Source: Treponema sp. | Lineage (GTDB): Bacteria > Spirochaetota > Spirochaetia > Treponematales > Treponemataceae | Assembly: GCA_024402535.1 (NCBI GenBank) | Contig: JAKSTN010000030.1 | Span: 1 to 35,379, forward strand | Length of the DNA stretch: 35,379 nucleotides | Direction of reading: 5' to 3' | Shown here: piece after piece, positions 1-9,100 of the stretch | How positions within the stretch are numbered: the first letter of the stretch is position 1 | Layout of the letters: every line of letters starts with the position of its first letter | Notes under the pieces: generated by a model | Seen by the model: only the letters and a program-made list of their open reading frames with translations | Database searches by the model: none | Told to the model about the DNA's origin: nothing | Position numbers and translations under genes: made by a program

Positions 1-51
1 AGCAATGGACTGAAAATCCATGTGTCGTTGGTTCGATTCCAACCGGTGGCA
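1..51 (+). tRNA. tRNA-Phe (GAA), 5' end cut by window edge
   Basis: The anticodon stem-loop is complete: arms 5-9 and 17-21 enclose the loop CTGAAAA, giving anticodon GAA at 12-14. A 5-nt variable loop follows. The T arm has stems 27-31 and 39-43 around TTCGATT. The acceptor 3' strand is 44-50 and the discriminator A is at 51. The CCA end is not encoded. The acceptor 5' strand and D arm lie outside the window. The loop matches the usual bacterial tRNA-Phe pattern. Confidence 0.93.
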
Positions 52-84
52 AAAAGACTCCTTGATCAGGAGTCTTTTTTTTTG
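52..84 (+). terminator. Rho-independent terminator of tRNA-Phe
   Basis: Directly after the tRNA, AAGACTCCT and AGGAGTCTT form a perfect stem around a short TGATC-type loop, followed by a run of T residues. It ends the tRNA transcript and separates it from the downstream transporter gene. Confidence 0.9.
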
Positions 85-147
85 CTCTTTTCAAATCCTC
101 CGCAATACGATATTTTAATCCCATACACATTTTGGAGGTTTTTACTC

Positions 148-1281
148 ATGAAAAAATTAGTATTAGTTTTGGCTGCAGTTTCTATGCTGGCAACATCTGC
201 ATTCGCTGCTCCTAAAAAAGCTAAAAAGGCAAAGAAAGCTAAGGCACCTGCTTACAAAGTAGCAATGGTTACAGACTCTGGTGACATCACTGACGAATCT
301 TTCAACCAGACAACTTATGAAGCTGGAAAAGCTTTCTGTGACGCAAACGGACTTGAATACAAGTACTACAAGCCACAGGCTGACAACGATGCTTCACGTG
401 TAGCTGCATGTGAACAGGCTATTGCAGAAGGTGCAAACATTATCCTTTGTCCTGGATACCTTATGGCTGCAATGGTTGTTGAAATTTCTTCAACATACCC
501 TGATGTAAAACTTGTTGCCCTTGACGTTTCAGAATTCGACCTGACAAGTGCAGGCGGAAAACTTGGAACAGAAAATGTATTCTGCGCAATTTACCAGGAA
601 GAACTTTCAGGTTACATGGCTGGTTACGCTGCAGTTAAAATGGGATACAAACACCTTGGATTCCTTGGTGGTATGGCAGTTCCAGCTGTAGTTCGTTTCG
701 GATACGGATATGTTCAGGGTATCAACGATGCTGCTAAAGAAATGGGAATCACAAACGACATTTCAGTTGAATATGTTTACGGAAACCAGTTCTACGGCGA
801 TGCTGATATCAAAGCTTACATGGATACATGGGTTTCACAGAACGTAGAAGTTATCTTCGCTTGTGGTGGCGGAATCTGGACATCAGCTGCAGAAGCTGCA
901 CAGAAATCAGGTGTAAAACTGATTGGTGTTGACGTTGACCAGAAACCAACAATCGACGGTTCTTACGGTAAAGGAATGACTGTTACATCAGCAATGAAAG
1001 GTCTCAGCGCAACTGTAAAAGCTGTTCTTACAGCAATCGTAAACGACAACAACTGGGCTAAATACTCAGGAAAAGTAGAAAACCTTGGTCTCGTATCAGA
1101 AAATCCTGCAGAAAACTTCGTTGCTCTTCCAGATTCAACAAACTGGTCTGACAAATTCTCTCAGGCAGATTACAAAGCTCTGGTTAAAAAACTCCTTGAC
1201 GGTTCAATCAAAGTTTCTAACGACATTGAAAAAGAACCAGCTGTTACTGTAAAAGTAAGCTACCAGGGAAATATTAAATAA
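148..1281 (+). CDS. BMP-family ABC transporter substrate-binding protein (PnrA/TmpC-like)
   Basis: A 377-residue periplasmic binding protein of the Bmp/Med/PnrA family, which binds purine nucleosides in Treponema pallidum (TmpC/PnrA) and feeds an ABC importer. The family start motif is visible as VTDSGDITDESFNQ (about 41-54). A signal peptide covers residues 1-20 (AFA|AP cleavage), followed by a Lys/Ala-rich linker (23-32). There is no lipobox cysteine, so the product looks like a soluble periplasmic protein and not a lipoprotein. The start at 148 is chosen because GGAGG at 134-138 sits 9 nt upstream and the signal peptide begins there; an upstream in-frame extension would run into the tRNA. 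The matching ATPase and permease genes follow, beyond a terminator. The ligand could also be another nucleoside-like or riboflavin-like compound. Confidence 0.9.
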   Translation: MKKLVLVLAAVSMLATSAFAAPKKAKKAKKAKAPAYKVAMVTDSGDITDESFNQTTYEAGKAFCDANGLEYKYYKPQADNDASRVAACEQAIAEGANIILCPGYLMAAMVVEISSTYPDVKLVALDVSEFDLTSAGGKLGTENVFCAIYQEELSGYMAGYAAVKMGYKHLGFLGGMAVPAVVRFGYGYVQGINDAAKEMGITNDISVEYVYGNQFYGDADIKAYMDTWVSQNVEVIFACGGGIWTSAAEAAQKSGVKLIGVDVDQKPTIDGSYGKGMTVTSAMKGLSATVKAVLTAIVNDNNWAKYSGKVENLGLVSENPAENFVALPDSTNWSDKFSQADYKALVKKLLDGSIKVSNDIEKEPAVTVKVSYQGNIK

Positions 1282-1283
1282 GA

Positions 1284-1316
1284 GCTCAAAAAAGCAATGA
1301 AGGCGCTTTTTTGAGC
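1284..1316 (+). other. Intercistronic hairpin after the binding-protein gene
   Basis: GCTCAAAAAAGC (1284-1295) and GCTTTTTTGAGC (1305-1316) form a perfect 12-bp stem around a 9-nt loop, 2 nt after the stop codon. The T run is inside the stem and no T tract follows, so it may protect the mRNA 3' end or act as a weak terminator before the stronger one at 1370. Confidence 0.7.
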
Positions 1317-1369
1317 GTCTTAATCGAATTCTTTCCGAAAACTTCAGCTTGAGGAAAGACTCTTTATAA

Positions 1370-1417
1370 AAACAGCATGCTGTAGTTCAAGGAACTGCAA
1401 AATGCTGTTTTTTTTTT
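1370..1417 (+). terminator. Strong Rho-independent terminator between binding-protein and ABC genes
   Basis: AAACAGCAT (1370-1378) pairs with ATGCTGTTT (1402-1410), and the enclosed TGTAGTTC and GAACTGCA form an inner stem with one G:U pair and loop AAG. A run of about ten T residues follows. It should uncouple the abundant binding protein from the ABC genes. Confidence 0.9.
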
Positions 1418-1428
1418 GCCCGCACTGA

Positions 1429-1444
1429 TGATATAATATCCGTT
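1429..1444 (+). promoter_or_regulatory. Extended -10 promoter of the ABC ATPase gene, leaderless
   Basis: TGaTATAAT at 1429-1437 is an extended -10 element. Its last base is 7 nt before the ATG at 1445, so transcription should begin at or next to the start codon. There is no Shine-Dalgarno sequence and no convincing -35 hexamer. Confidence 0.6.
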
Positions 1445-2974
1445 ATGGAAAATTACGCTATTGAAATGCTTGGCATCACAAAAAGATTCCCTGGAATCGT
1501 TGCCAACGACAATGTCACTATTCAGCTGAGAAAAGGCGAAATTCATGCCCTTCTTGGGGAAAACGGTGCCGGAAAATCAACCCTTATGAGTGTTCTTTTC
1601 GGTTTGTACCAGGCGGAAGAAGGAAAAATCCTGAAAGACGGAAAAGAAGTAAAAATCAATAATCCGAATGATGCAAATGACCTTGGAATCGGAATGGTTC
1701 ACCAGCACTTCAAACTGGTTGAATGCTTTTCGGTTCTGGACAATATCATTCTTGGAGTTGAAGATACAAAAGCAGGATTCTTAAAAAAAGAAGAAGCCCG
1801 TAAAAAAGTGCTGGCCCTTTCTGAAAAATACAACCTGAAAGTTGATCCTGATGCACTTATAGAAAACATCACTGTCGGTATGCAGCAGCGTACTGAAATC
1901 CTTAAAATGCTTTACCGCGAAAATGAAATCCTCATTTTTGATGAACCGACTGCAGTTCTTACTCCGCAGGAAATTGAAGAACTGATGCAGATTATGAAAA
2001 ATCTTGCAAAAGAAGGAAAAAGCATCCTCTTTATTTCACATAAACTGAACGAAATTATGTCGGTAGCGGACCGCTGTTCTGTTTTAAGAAAGGGAAAATA
2101 TATCGGAACTGTAAATATTTCAGAAACCAATCAGGAAGAACTTTCTTCAATGATGGTTGGTCGTCAGGTAAGTTTTGCGGTTGAAAAAAAGGAAAGCGTT
2201 CCCGGAGAAGTTGTTCTTGACGTTCAGAACCTTTGTGTTGCCGGCCGGTCTAAGTCAAAAAATGCCGTAAACAACGTATCGTTTAATGTAAAGCGAGGTG
2301 AAATTGTCTGCATTGCGGGAATTGACGGCAACGGACAGAGCGAAACAGTTCACGCCCTTTCGGGACTTGTCCCTGTAAAAAGCGGAACATTAACTCTTCT
2401 TGGAAAAGACATTACAAAAGCTCCAGTAAGAAAAAGGTCTCTTGCAGGCATGAGCCATATTCCTGAAGACCGCCATAAACATGGGCTTGTTCTGGACTAC
2501 TCTCTTGAAGAAAACCTGGTCCTTCAGCGTTATTTTGAACCAGAATTCACAAACAAAGCAGGATTTTTACGGAAAAAGAATATCCGTTCCTTTGCAGAAA
2601 AACTTATAGAAAAATTCGATGTGCGTTCCGGACAGGGACCGGTTACAAAAGCCCGAAGCATGTCGGGCGGAAACCAGCAGAAAGCAATCATCGCCCGTGA
2701 AATCGACAAAAATCCTGAACTTCTTATTGCAGTTCAGCCTACCCGCGGTCTTGATGTTGGCGCAATTGAATATATCCATAAACAACTGGTTGAACAGCGG
2801 GATAAAGGAAAAGGAGTTCTTCTTGTAAGCCTTGAACTTTCAGAAGTTATGACAGTTTCGGACAGAATTCTTGTAATGTGCGAAGGTGAAATTACTGGTG
2901 AATTCAAACCTTCAGAAGTTACAGTTGAAGAACTTGGACTTTATATGACAGGAGCAAAACACAATGGCAAATAA
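1445..2974 (+). CDS. ABC transporter dual ATP-binding protein (nucleoside/sugar type)
   Basis: A 509-residue ATPase with two fused ABC domains that energises the importer whose permeases follow. The N-terminal half has Walker A GENGAGKST, the variant signature TVGMQQR and Walker B ILIFDEPTA. The C-terminal half has the degenerate Walker A GIDGNGQSE (Lys replaced by Gln), signature SGGNQQK and an altered Walker B (IAVQPTRGLD). This asymmetry is normal for the RbsA/YufO/RfuB-like family. The ATG at 1445 is taken because an extended -10 box lies just upstream and the protein aligns from MENYAIEMLGITKRFPG. It overlaps the first permease gene by 11 bp, suggesting translational coupling. The substrate is inferred from the BMP-type binding protein upstream. 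Confidence 0.93.
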   Translation: MENYAIEMLGITKRFPGIVANDNVTIQLRKGEIHALLGENGAGKSTLMSVLFGLYQAEEGKILKDGKEVKINNPNDANDLGIGMVHQHFKLVECFSVLDNIILGVEDTKAGFLKKEEARKKVLALSEKYNLKVDPDALIENITVGMQQRTEILKMLYRENEILIFDEPTAVLTPQEIEELMQIMKNLAKEGKSILFISHKLNEIMSVADRCSVLRKGKYIGTVNISETNQEELSSMMVGRQVSFAVEKKESVPGEVVLDVQNLCVAGRSKSKNAVNNVSFNVKRGEIVCIAGIDGNGQSETVHALSGLVPVKSGTLTLLGKDITKAPVRKRSLAGMSHIPEDRHKHGLVLDYSLEENLVLQRYFEPEFTNKAGFLRKKNIRSFAEKLIEKFDVRSGQGPVTKARSMSGGNQQKAIIAREIDKNPELLIAVQPTRGLDVGAIEYIHKQLVEQRDKGKGVLLVSLELSEVMTVSDRILVMCEGEITGEFKPSEVTVEELGLYMTGAKHNGK

Positions 2975-4070
2975 ATCTGATTTCTGGAAAAAACCGGGAG
3001 TAAAATCAGTTCTTTCATCTCTGATTTGTATTTTCCTGGGACTTTTTATCGGTTACCTGGTTCTCCTGGTAATTAATCCGGCTGAATCATTCAAAGCACT
3101 TGGAGCCATTATAAAGAATTATTTCTGGTATCCAAATGCAATGATGGTAAAACGTGCTATGGGGAACACTCTTGTCCGTACAGCCCCTCTTATTATGTGT
3201 TCACTTTCGGTTCTTTTTGCCTACAAAACAGGTCTTTTCAATATCGGAGCTGCGGGTCAGTACACACTTGGAGCAGCTTTTGCACTTTTACTTGCAATCC
3301 GCTTTGAATGCAACTGGTTCGTTTGTCTTCTGGCTGCAGTTCTTGCAGGAGCTTTCCTTGGCGCCCTTTCAGGACTTTTAAAAGCCTTTTTCAACGTGAA
3401 CGAAGTTATTTCCTGCATCATGCTGAACTGGATTTCCCTTTATTCAACAAACATGATCATGCTTGCATGTAAGGAACCAACAAGTCCTTATACTTTCCCA
3501 CTCCACACAAAAGGAAAACAGGCACTGCTTCCAAACCTGGGACTTGGTTCTCTTTTCGGAAAAAACAAATACATCACAATTGCTGTTTTCTTAAGCGTTA
3601 TTATGGCAATCCTTGTATGGATTCTTCTGGACAAAACTAAGTTCGGTTACGAACTTAAAGCAACAGGACTCAACAAAAACGCCGCAAAATACGCAGGTAT
3701 GAACGAAAAGAAAAATATTGTCATTACAATGGCGATCGCCGGCGGACTTGCAGGTATGGCAGCCTCTTTCTACTATCAGAGTGGAATTGAACAATGGTCA
3801 TGCTCAGCAACAACTCTTCCAGCCATGGGCTTCAACGGCATTGCAGCCGCATTCCTTGGAGGACTTCATCCAATCGGAACTATTTTCTCTTCATATTTTA
3901 TTCAGCATATAACTGACGGTGGTGCCCTTGTAGACAAATCAATCTATTCCCCTCAGATTTCAGATTTTATTTCTTCAATCATCATTTACCTTTGCGGATT
4001 CGTTCTTTTCATCAAATATCTGCTTGGGAAAATTGCTGAAAAAAAAGAATCAAAGGGAGGTAACGAATAA
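2964..4070 (+). CDS. ABC transporter permease (BPD_transp_2 family, subunit 1)
   Basis: A 368-residue polytopic inner-membrane permease. It has an N-terminal cytoplasmic stretch, then many hydrophobic segments, including a segment near 18-40 and a Gly-rich core with LFNIGAAGQYTLGA, the motif of RbsC/YufP-type permeases. A conserved cytoplasmic segment (GLNKNAAKYAGMN) likely contacts the ATPase. It is longer than its partner, as in NupP/RfuC pairs. The start overlaps the ATPase gene, and its stop overlaps the next start by one base (TAATG). It forms the channel together with the next gene product. Confidence 0.92.
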   Translation: MANKSDFWKKPGVKSVLSSLICIFLGLFIGYLVLLVINPAESFKALGAIIKNYFWYPNAMMVKRAMGNTLVRTAPLIMCSLSVLFAYKTGLFNIGAAGQYTLGAAFALLLAIRFECNWFVCLLAAVLAGAFLGALSGLLKAFFNVNEVISCIMLNWISLYSTNMIMLACKEPTSPYTFPLHTKGKQALLPNLGLGSLFGKNKYITIAVFLSVIMAILVWILLDKTKFGYELKATGLNKNAAKYAGMNEKKNIVITMAIAGGLAGMAASFYYQSGIEQWSCSATTLPAMGFNGIAAAFLGGLHPIGTIFSSYFIQHITDGGALVDKSIYSPQISDFISSIIIYLCGFVLFIKYLLGKIAEKKESKGGNE

Positions 4071-5008
4071 TGCTTTTAGTACAGTACACACTGATTTTTG
4101 CTTCAGTTCTTCTTCTTGTTGCCCTTGGAGGATGTTTTTCAGAACATTCAGGCGTTATCAACATCGGGCTTGAAGGCATTATGGTATCTGGCGCTCTTGG
4201 CGGAGCCCTTACAATGAGTTTCCTTCCAGCCTCTACCCCAGCCTTTTTCATGGTTTTAATGGTTGTTTTAATCAGTCTTCTTTCAGGAATGCTTTATTCC
4301 CTTCTTTTGGCCGTTGCAAGCATAAACTTCAAGGCTGATCAGACACTGACAGGAACTGCCATGAACCTTTTAGGAACTGCAACAGCCTGTATCATCGTAA
4401 GAACAATCAATATGACAAGAAATCCTGATGATGTTTCCACAACAGTAAAATACATTCAGGAAAAAGAAGCCCTTATAATCAACATCGGAAAATATGAATT
4501 CAACTGGTTCATTGTTATTTCTGTAATTGCATTGATTACTTCTTTCATTGTGCTTTATAAGACAAAATTCGGACTCCGTCTTATGGCCTGTGGTGAACAC
4601 CCTCAGGCTGCAGATTCAGTAGGAATCAACGTTTACAAAATGCGTTATGCAGGTGTTCTTATTTCCGGGGCACTTGGAGGACTTGGCGGCATTGCATATA
4701 TTACAGCAGGTGCTTCCCAGTGGAAATTTGAAAACGGGGTTGCAGGATTCGGCTTCCTTTCTCTTGCCGTAATGATTTTCGGACAATGGAAACCGACACG
4801 AATTGCACTTGCAGCATTACTTTTCGGATTTTTCCGCGCCCTTTCAAATGTTTACATGGGATACGGCTTCCTTAAAGCAATGAATATTCCTGGAACTGTT
4901 TATAACATGCTTCCATATATAATTTCACTTGTAGTTCTGATTTTTACATCCCGTAATTCCCGCGCTCCAAAAGCCGAAGGAATACCATATGATAAGGGTC
5001 AGAGATAA
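4070..5008 (+). CDS. ABC transporter permease (BPD_transp_2 family, subunit 2)
   Basis: A 312-residue polytopic membrane protein, the second permease of the nucleoside-type importer. INIGLEGIMVSGALGG corresponds to INIGAAGQ in subunit 1, and ACGEHPQAADSVGINV is the ATPase-contact loop typical of NupQ/RfuD-like permeases. The ATG overlaps the preceding stop. Its last codons (GAT AAG GGT CAG AGA TAA) lie inside a palindromic repeat (4991-5024), so the C terminus has been written or overwritten by that repeat. Confidence 0.92.
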   Translation: MLLVQYTLIFASVLLLVALGGCFSEHSGVINIGLEGIMVSGALGGALTMSFLPASTPAFFMVLMVVLISLLSGMLYSLLLAVASINFKADQTLTGTAMNLLGTATACIIVRTINMTRNPDDVSTTVKYIQEKEALIINIGKYEFNWFIVISVIALITSFIVLYKTKFGLRLMACGEHPQAADSVGINVYKMRYAGVLISGALGGLGGIAYITAGASQWKFENGVAGFGFLSLAVMIFGQWKPTRIALAALLFGFFRALSNVYMGYGFLKAMNIPGTVYNMLPYIISLVVLIFTSRNSRAPKAEGIPYDKGQR

Positions 5009-5024
5009 ATCTCTGTCCCTTATC
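4991..5024 (+). repeat. REP-like palindrome, complete copy
   Basis: GATAAGGG-T-CAGAGAT and ATCTCTG-T-CCCTTATC form a long hairpin with a single T:T mismatch and a 2-nt loop. It covers the stop codon of the permease gene. It has no T tract but could act as a 3'-end stabiliser or weak terminator. The left arm is repeated at 5077-5097, which suggests a dispersed repetitive element more than a simple terminator. Confidence 0.7.
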
Positions 5025-5051
5025 GTTTGCATAGTGGAAATTATTTATGTC

Positions 5052-5066
5052 GCCGCGAAACGCGGC
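5052..5066. repeat. Short GC-rich hairpin between the two repeat copies
   Basis: GCCGCG AAA CGCGGC is a perfect 6-bp stem with a 3-nt loop, in an otherwise AT-rich intergenic region. It sits between the two copies of the GATAAGGGTCAGAG repeat and may be part of the same composite element. Confidence 0.6.
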
Positions 5067-5076
5067 TGGAGCATAC

Positions 5077-5097
5077 GATAAGGGTCAGAGATAAATC
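5077..5097 (+). repeat. REP-like element, second (half) copy
   Basis: This is an exact 21-bp repeat of the left arm and loop at 4991-5011, in the same orientation and also preceded by 'cata'. The complementary right arm is missing here. Confidence 0.75.
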
Positions 5098-5145
5098 GAA
5101 ATAAAAGATTTTTCTCTAAAATCTCTACCTTTTTCTGAAAAGCTG

Positions 5146-5162
5146 TGGTAAAATATGTAAAT
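5146..5162 (+). promoter_or_regulatory. Extended -10 promoter of the ankyrin gene, leaderless
   Basis: TGgTAAAAT at 5146-5154 ends 8 nt before the ATG at 5163. No Shine-Dalgarno sequence lies between, and no clear -35 is visible. Confidence 0.5.
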
Positions 5163-6074
5163 ATGAAATGGCTTATTTTATCACAGAACAAATCAGACCG
5201 CGAAACTCTGGAAAACGCAATCAGACTACGTGAAAAATCCAGCATTATCACTTCTATATCTTTCTCAAAAGATGAAAGCGCCAAGTGGGTTAAAGGTCTT
5301 TACGATATTACAGACGTTATTATAACAGGTACGAAGGAAGACCTTTCAAATCCTGATACAGCAGGACTGATTTTTTCCCTTGCGGGCTACTGTACCCGAG
5401 GAAACGTTCCTCTTTTCACAAATATCCCTGAAATTGAAACATATTCTGTTGGAAACACTGATGTTATCAAAGTCATGAAAGACCTTGGGGAAATCGAAGC
5501 TGAAATCAAGAATAATTATCCATTCATTATGAATGCCGCAAAAAAACATGAAGCTGAAAAAAATCTTATGAACAAGGGGATTCCTTTTACAGTTGACTGT
5601 TTTGCAAGCTATATTTCAAAAGGTAAATTTGAAATCTGCCGTCAGTTCATTACAGCCGGTATGGACATAAACAGCCGTGACGAGCGCGGAACTCCTATGC
5701 TGAACATTGCTGTTCGCACAGATAAGGAAGAAATTGTTTCATGGATGATTGATAACGGTGCTGAAATAAACGTCCAGTCTCAGGACCGCGGTTACACACC
5801 TGTTATGGATGCCGTCTGGCGCGGAAACAAAGAAATCACCCAGTTCCTTATTGAACACGGTGCTGATCTGAACACTATCTGTAAAGAAGGACAGTCAAAC
5901 CTTGTAATTGCTGTTGGTTCTGGAAAAGCTGATATTGTTGAACTTCTTGCCATGAACGGCGCAAACCCTGACATTAAGGATGCAATGGGAATGAGTGCTT
6001 ACGACTATGCTGTACTCTTCAAAAAGGATGATTTAACAAAAATCCTGTTCCCGTACCATAATCTGCCCTCTTGA
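5163..6074 (+). CDS. Ankyrin-repeat protein with unidentified N-terminal alpha/beta domain
   Basis: A 303-residue protein with no signal peptide, so probably cytoplasmic. Residues from about 130 onward form four to five ankyrin repeats, recognisable from phrases such as RGTPMLNIAVRTDKEEIVSWMIDNGAEIN, shown here only as a family pattern of paired helices and the 'NGA(D/E)(I/L)N' turns. These mediate protein-protein contacts. The N-terminal 120 residues alternate hydrophobic strands and helices (MKWLILSQ..., DVIITGT, VPLFTNIPE) like a small Rossmann or TIR-like fold, but I cannot name it. ATG 5163 is preferred over GTG 5145 because the -10 box overlaps the earlier codon. The partner is unknown. 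Confidence 0.85.
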   Translation: MKWLILSQNKSDRETLENAIRLREKSSIITSISFSKDESAKWVKGLYDITDVIITGTKEDLSNPDTAGLIFSLAGYCTRGNVPLFTNIPEIETYSVGNTDVIKVMKDLGEIEAEIKNNYPFIMNAAKKHEAEKNLMNKGIPFTVDCFASYISKGKFEICRQFITAGMDINSRDERGTPMLNIAVRTDKEEIVSWMIDNGAEINVQSQDRGYTPVMDAVWRGNKEITQFLIEHGADLNTICKEGQSNLVIAVGSGKADIVELLAMNGANPDIKDAMGMSAYDYAVLFKKDDLTKILFPYHNLPS

Positions 6075-6083
6075 GCAGAATAA

Positions 6084-6112
6084 TTGCTACTTAGTCACTC
6101 TTTCAGTATAAT
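6084..6112 (+). promoter_or_regulatory. Promoter of smc
   Basis: TTGCTA (6084-6089), a 17-bp spacer and perfect TATAAT (6107-6112). The expected start of transcription is about 6118-6120, only a few bases before the ATG at 6122. No ribosome binding site is present, so the message should be leaderless or nearly so. Confidence 0.75.
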
Positions 6113-6121
6113 TTTAATGTT

Positions 6122-9100
6122 ATGTTCTTAAAAAGTCTCGATATTTACGGATTCAAATCTTTTGCAGACCGAACCCATATTGATTTTGCAGACGGTATTA
6201 CAGCATTGCTTGGTCCTAACGGATGTGGAAAAAGTAATGTTGTTGATGCCATTAAATGGGTAATTGCAGAAAACAGAGCTAAAAACCTTCGCGCAGAAAA
6301 AATGGAAGACGTTATTTTTAACGGAACCGAAAACCGCGCAGCTCTTAACACAGCAGAGGTAACTTTAACCCTGTGCAACGAAAACGGACTTCTTCCTCTT
6401 GAAGACTCAGAAATTGCAATCAAGCGCCGTATTTACCGTTCCGGAGACCAGGAATATTTCATCAACAACCGTCAGGTGGGTCCTACAGAAATCAGAAAAC
6501 TGTTCATGGATACAGGGGTTGGTAAAGCAGCCTACTCTGTTATGGAACAGGGAAAAATCGACCAGATTCTTTCAAGTAAACCTGAAGACCGCCGTTATCT
6601 TTTTGAAGAAGCAGCAGGTATCTCTCGTTCAAAGGCTGAAGTTCAAGAAGCAGAACGAGAACTGGAACGTACAAGACAGAACATGGTTCAGATTGAAGTT
6701 GCCATGGCTGAAATCAAACGCAGCTATGATTCACTTAAAATCCAGTCTGAAAAAACAGAAAAATACCGTAAATTAAAAGACGAAATCAGTGCTCTGGACC
6801 TGGACCTTACCCTCCTCCGCCTGAAGAACTTTGTTACAGAAAAAGCCCGTCACGAAAAAGAACTGGAAACAGTTATTGAAAAACGCGACAAAGTCCGTGC
6901 AGAAATTGAAGAAATCAACAATACCATTTCTGAAAACATGGACAAAGTTAAGGCAATGCAGGAAGACCTGTATAAAAAACAGGGTGACCTTCTTGCAATT
7001 GCAAAAGAAAAGAACGGTAAACAGGAACTTATAAAAGAATATTCAAACCGTCAGAGCGAAATAAAAGCAAAGCTTTCAAGTCTTGAACTTAAGAAAAATG
7101 CAATTCAGGAGCGCATTGATAACATTCAGGAAGAAATCGATGAAACTGAAGCCGGTCTTCACGAAAAGACAAAACAGCTTTCCGACATTCAGAAAAACAT
7201 TGCTTCCTTTGAAGAAAACATCAATACATCTTCTCTTCAGATTACTGAAAATGATATGCGTGCTTCCGAGTACTCAGAAAAAATCAAAGTACTTGATGAA
7301 GACCGTAAATCACTTCAGGCAGAACTGGCAGCCATTACAGAAGACATTGTAGGTATGCTGGATGAAAAACTGAAGAGTGCCGGTTTCTCTGAAGGCGCCA
7401 TGAGAAAAGCCCGGGAAAACCTGGACGAAATTCTTGGTAAACTTAAAGTTTACGCAAAAGGACGCCGTGACATTTTCAGTGACGCCGCAAAAAAATCAAA
7501 AGCAGAAATCGCAACAGTTCAGGAAGCAGCCGATGCTTTTGGCGAAACCTGTAAAAATCTTGATGAACTTTCATCTGCCCTTGAAACATATTACAACGCT
7601 TCCCCAGCCTTCATTACAGAATTCCTTTCTCCTGAAGGTGTAATGACAAAGAAGCGTTCCATCGACCAGAAAATTGAAGACAACATCAATCAGATTGAAA
7701 CAATACAGCAGCAGATTGCAGACCTGAATGCAGAAAACACAGGCCTTACTGCAAAGATTGATGAATACAAAGATACACTTCACAAGCTTCACGGCAACCA
7801 GATTAAAATGCAGGAACAGATCTCTGCAAGTGAAAATCAGATTATCTTCATTAAACGAAGCCTTACTTCTGAACAGAATTCTCTCCGTGAAACTGACGAA
7901 GAATACTTTGCAGAAGAAAAACGTGCAGAAGATCTTGCAAGCCAGATTGAAGATGCTGAAAGCGAAATGGCCGAAATTGAATACCGCGGTCAGAAGCTTG
8001 CTGATGAACTGAAAGTGCTTGATGAAGAGATTGCAAAATGTAACAAAAGCGTTTCCGGGAAAAGTGATGCTCTTCAGAAAAAACAGGAAGACCAGAGAAA
8101 ATTCCAGGAACAGTACGAACGCCTTACTCTTCAGCTTAACTCTTCTGACAACGACATCAGAAATATCAAACAGAACTATATCGAACAGTATTCCCGTGAC
8201 CTTATGGAATTCGAAGAGCGCATGTACAAAATCACAACGCCTTCTCAGACTCTCCGTGACAAGCTGCAGGAATCAAAAGACAAACTCCGAAACCTTGGTT
8301 CTGTAAACCTTATGGCCGTAGAAGAATTCGCAGAAGTTAAGGACCGCTACGAACGCCAGAAGGCAAACTACGAAGATACTCAGAAATCTCTGGATAACCT
8401 TATCCGCGTTTCAGAAGAAATCAAATCTAAATCTTCCGAAATGTTCCTTGAAACATACAACCAGATCAAAAAGAATTTCCATAACATGTTCCGCCGTCTT
8501 TTCAACGGTGGCCGTGCCGAGCTGAAACTTGCTGATCCACAGAACATCCTCCAGTCAGGTATCGACATTTATGCCCAGCCTCCTGGAAAGAAACTTGAAA
8601 ATATCGCACTTCTTTCCGGTGGTGAAAAGACTATGACTGCCGTTGCACTTCTGTTCGCAACATATCAGGTACGCCCTAGTCCATTCTGTCTTCTTGACGA
8701 AATTGACGCCGCTCTGGACGACAAGAACGTTACAAGCTTTGTTACTGCATTGGAAAGTTTTGCAAACGTCTCACAGTACATTGTTATTACTCATAACAAG
8801 AAAACCGTTATGGGTGCATCAACAATGCTTGGTATCACAATGGAAGAATCCGGCGTTTCAAAAATCATCGCCCTTCGTTTGGATGAAGACCTTAAGACAG
8901 GAAAGAAATATAAAACAGAAGACACTTTCGTTGACGAAGATATTGACGTTGAAGAAGGTGCTGTAATTCCACCACGTCCTGAAAAACGCATTCACAATGA
9001 AGACGGTACAATTACTGATCCAGAAATCGAACGCGTAAAAAAGGAAATGAAAGAAAAGGAACGCCTGGCAAAACTTGCTGAAAAAGAAGCAAAGAAAGCC

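Noticed and set aside
22..147. N-terminal extension of the BMP-family protein by 42 codons
   Set aside because: It begins inside the tRNA-Phe gene and crosses its terminator; the signal peptide and a good ribosome binding site place the start at 148.
5145..5162. GTG start for the ankyrin protein
   Set aside because: It overlaps the extended -10 box; ATG 5163 lies at the expected transcription start.
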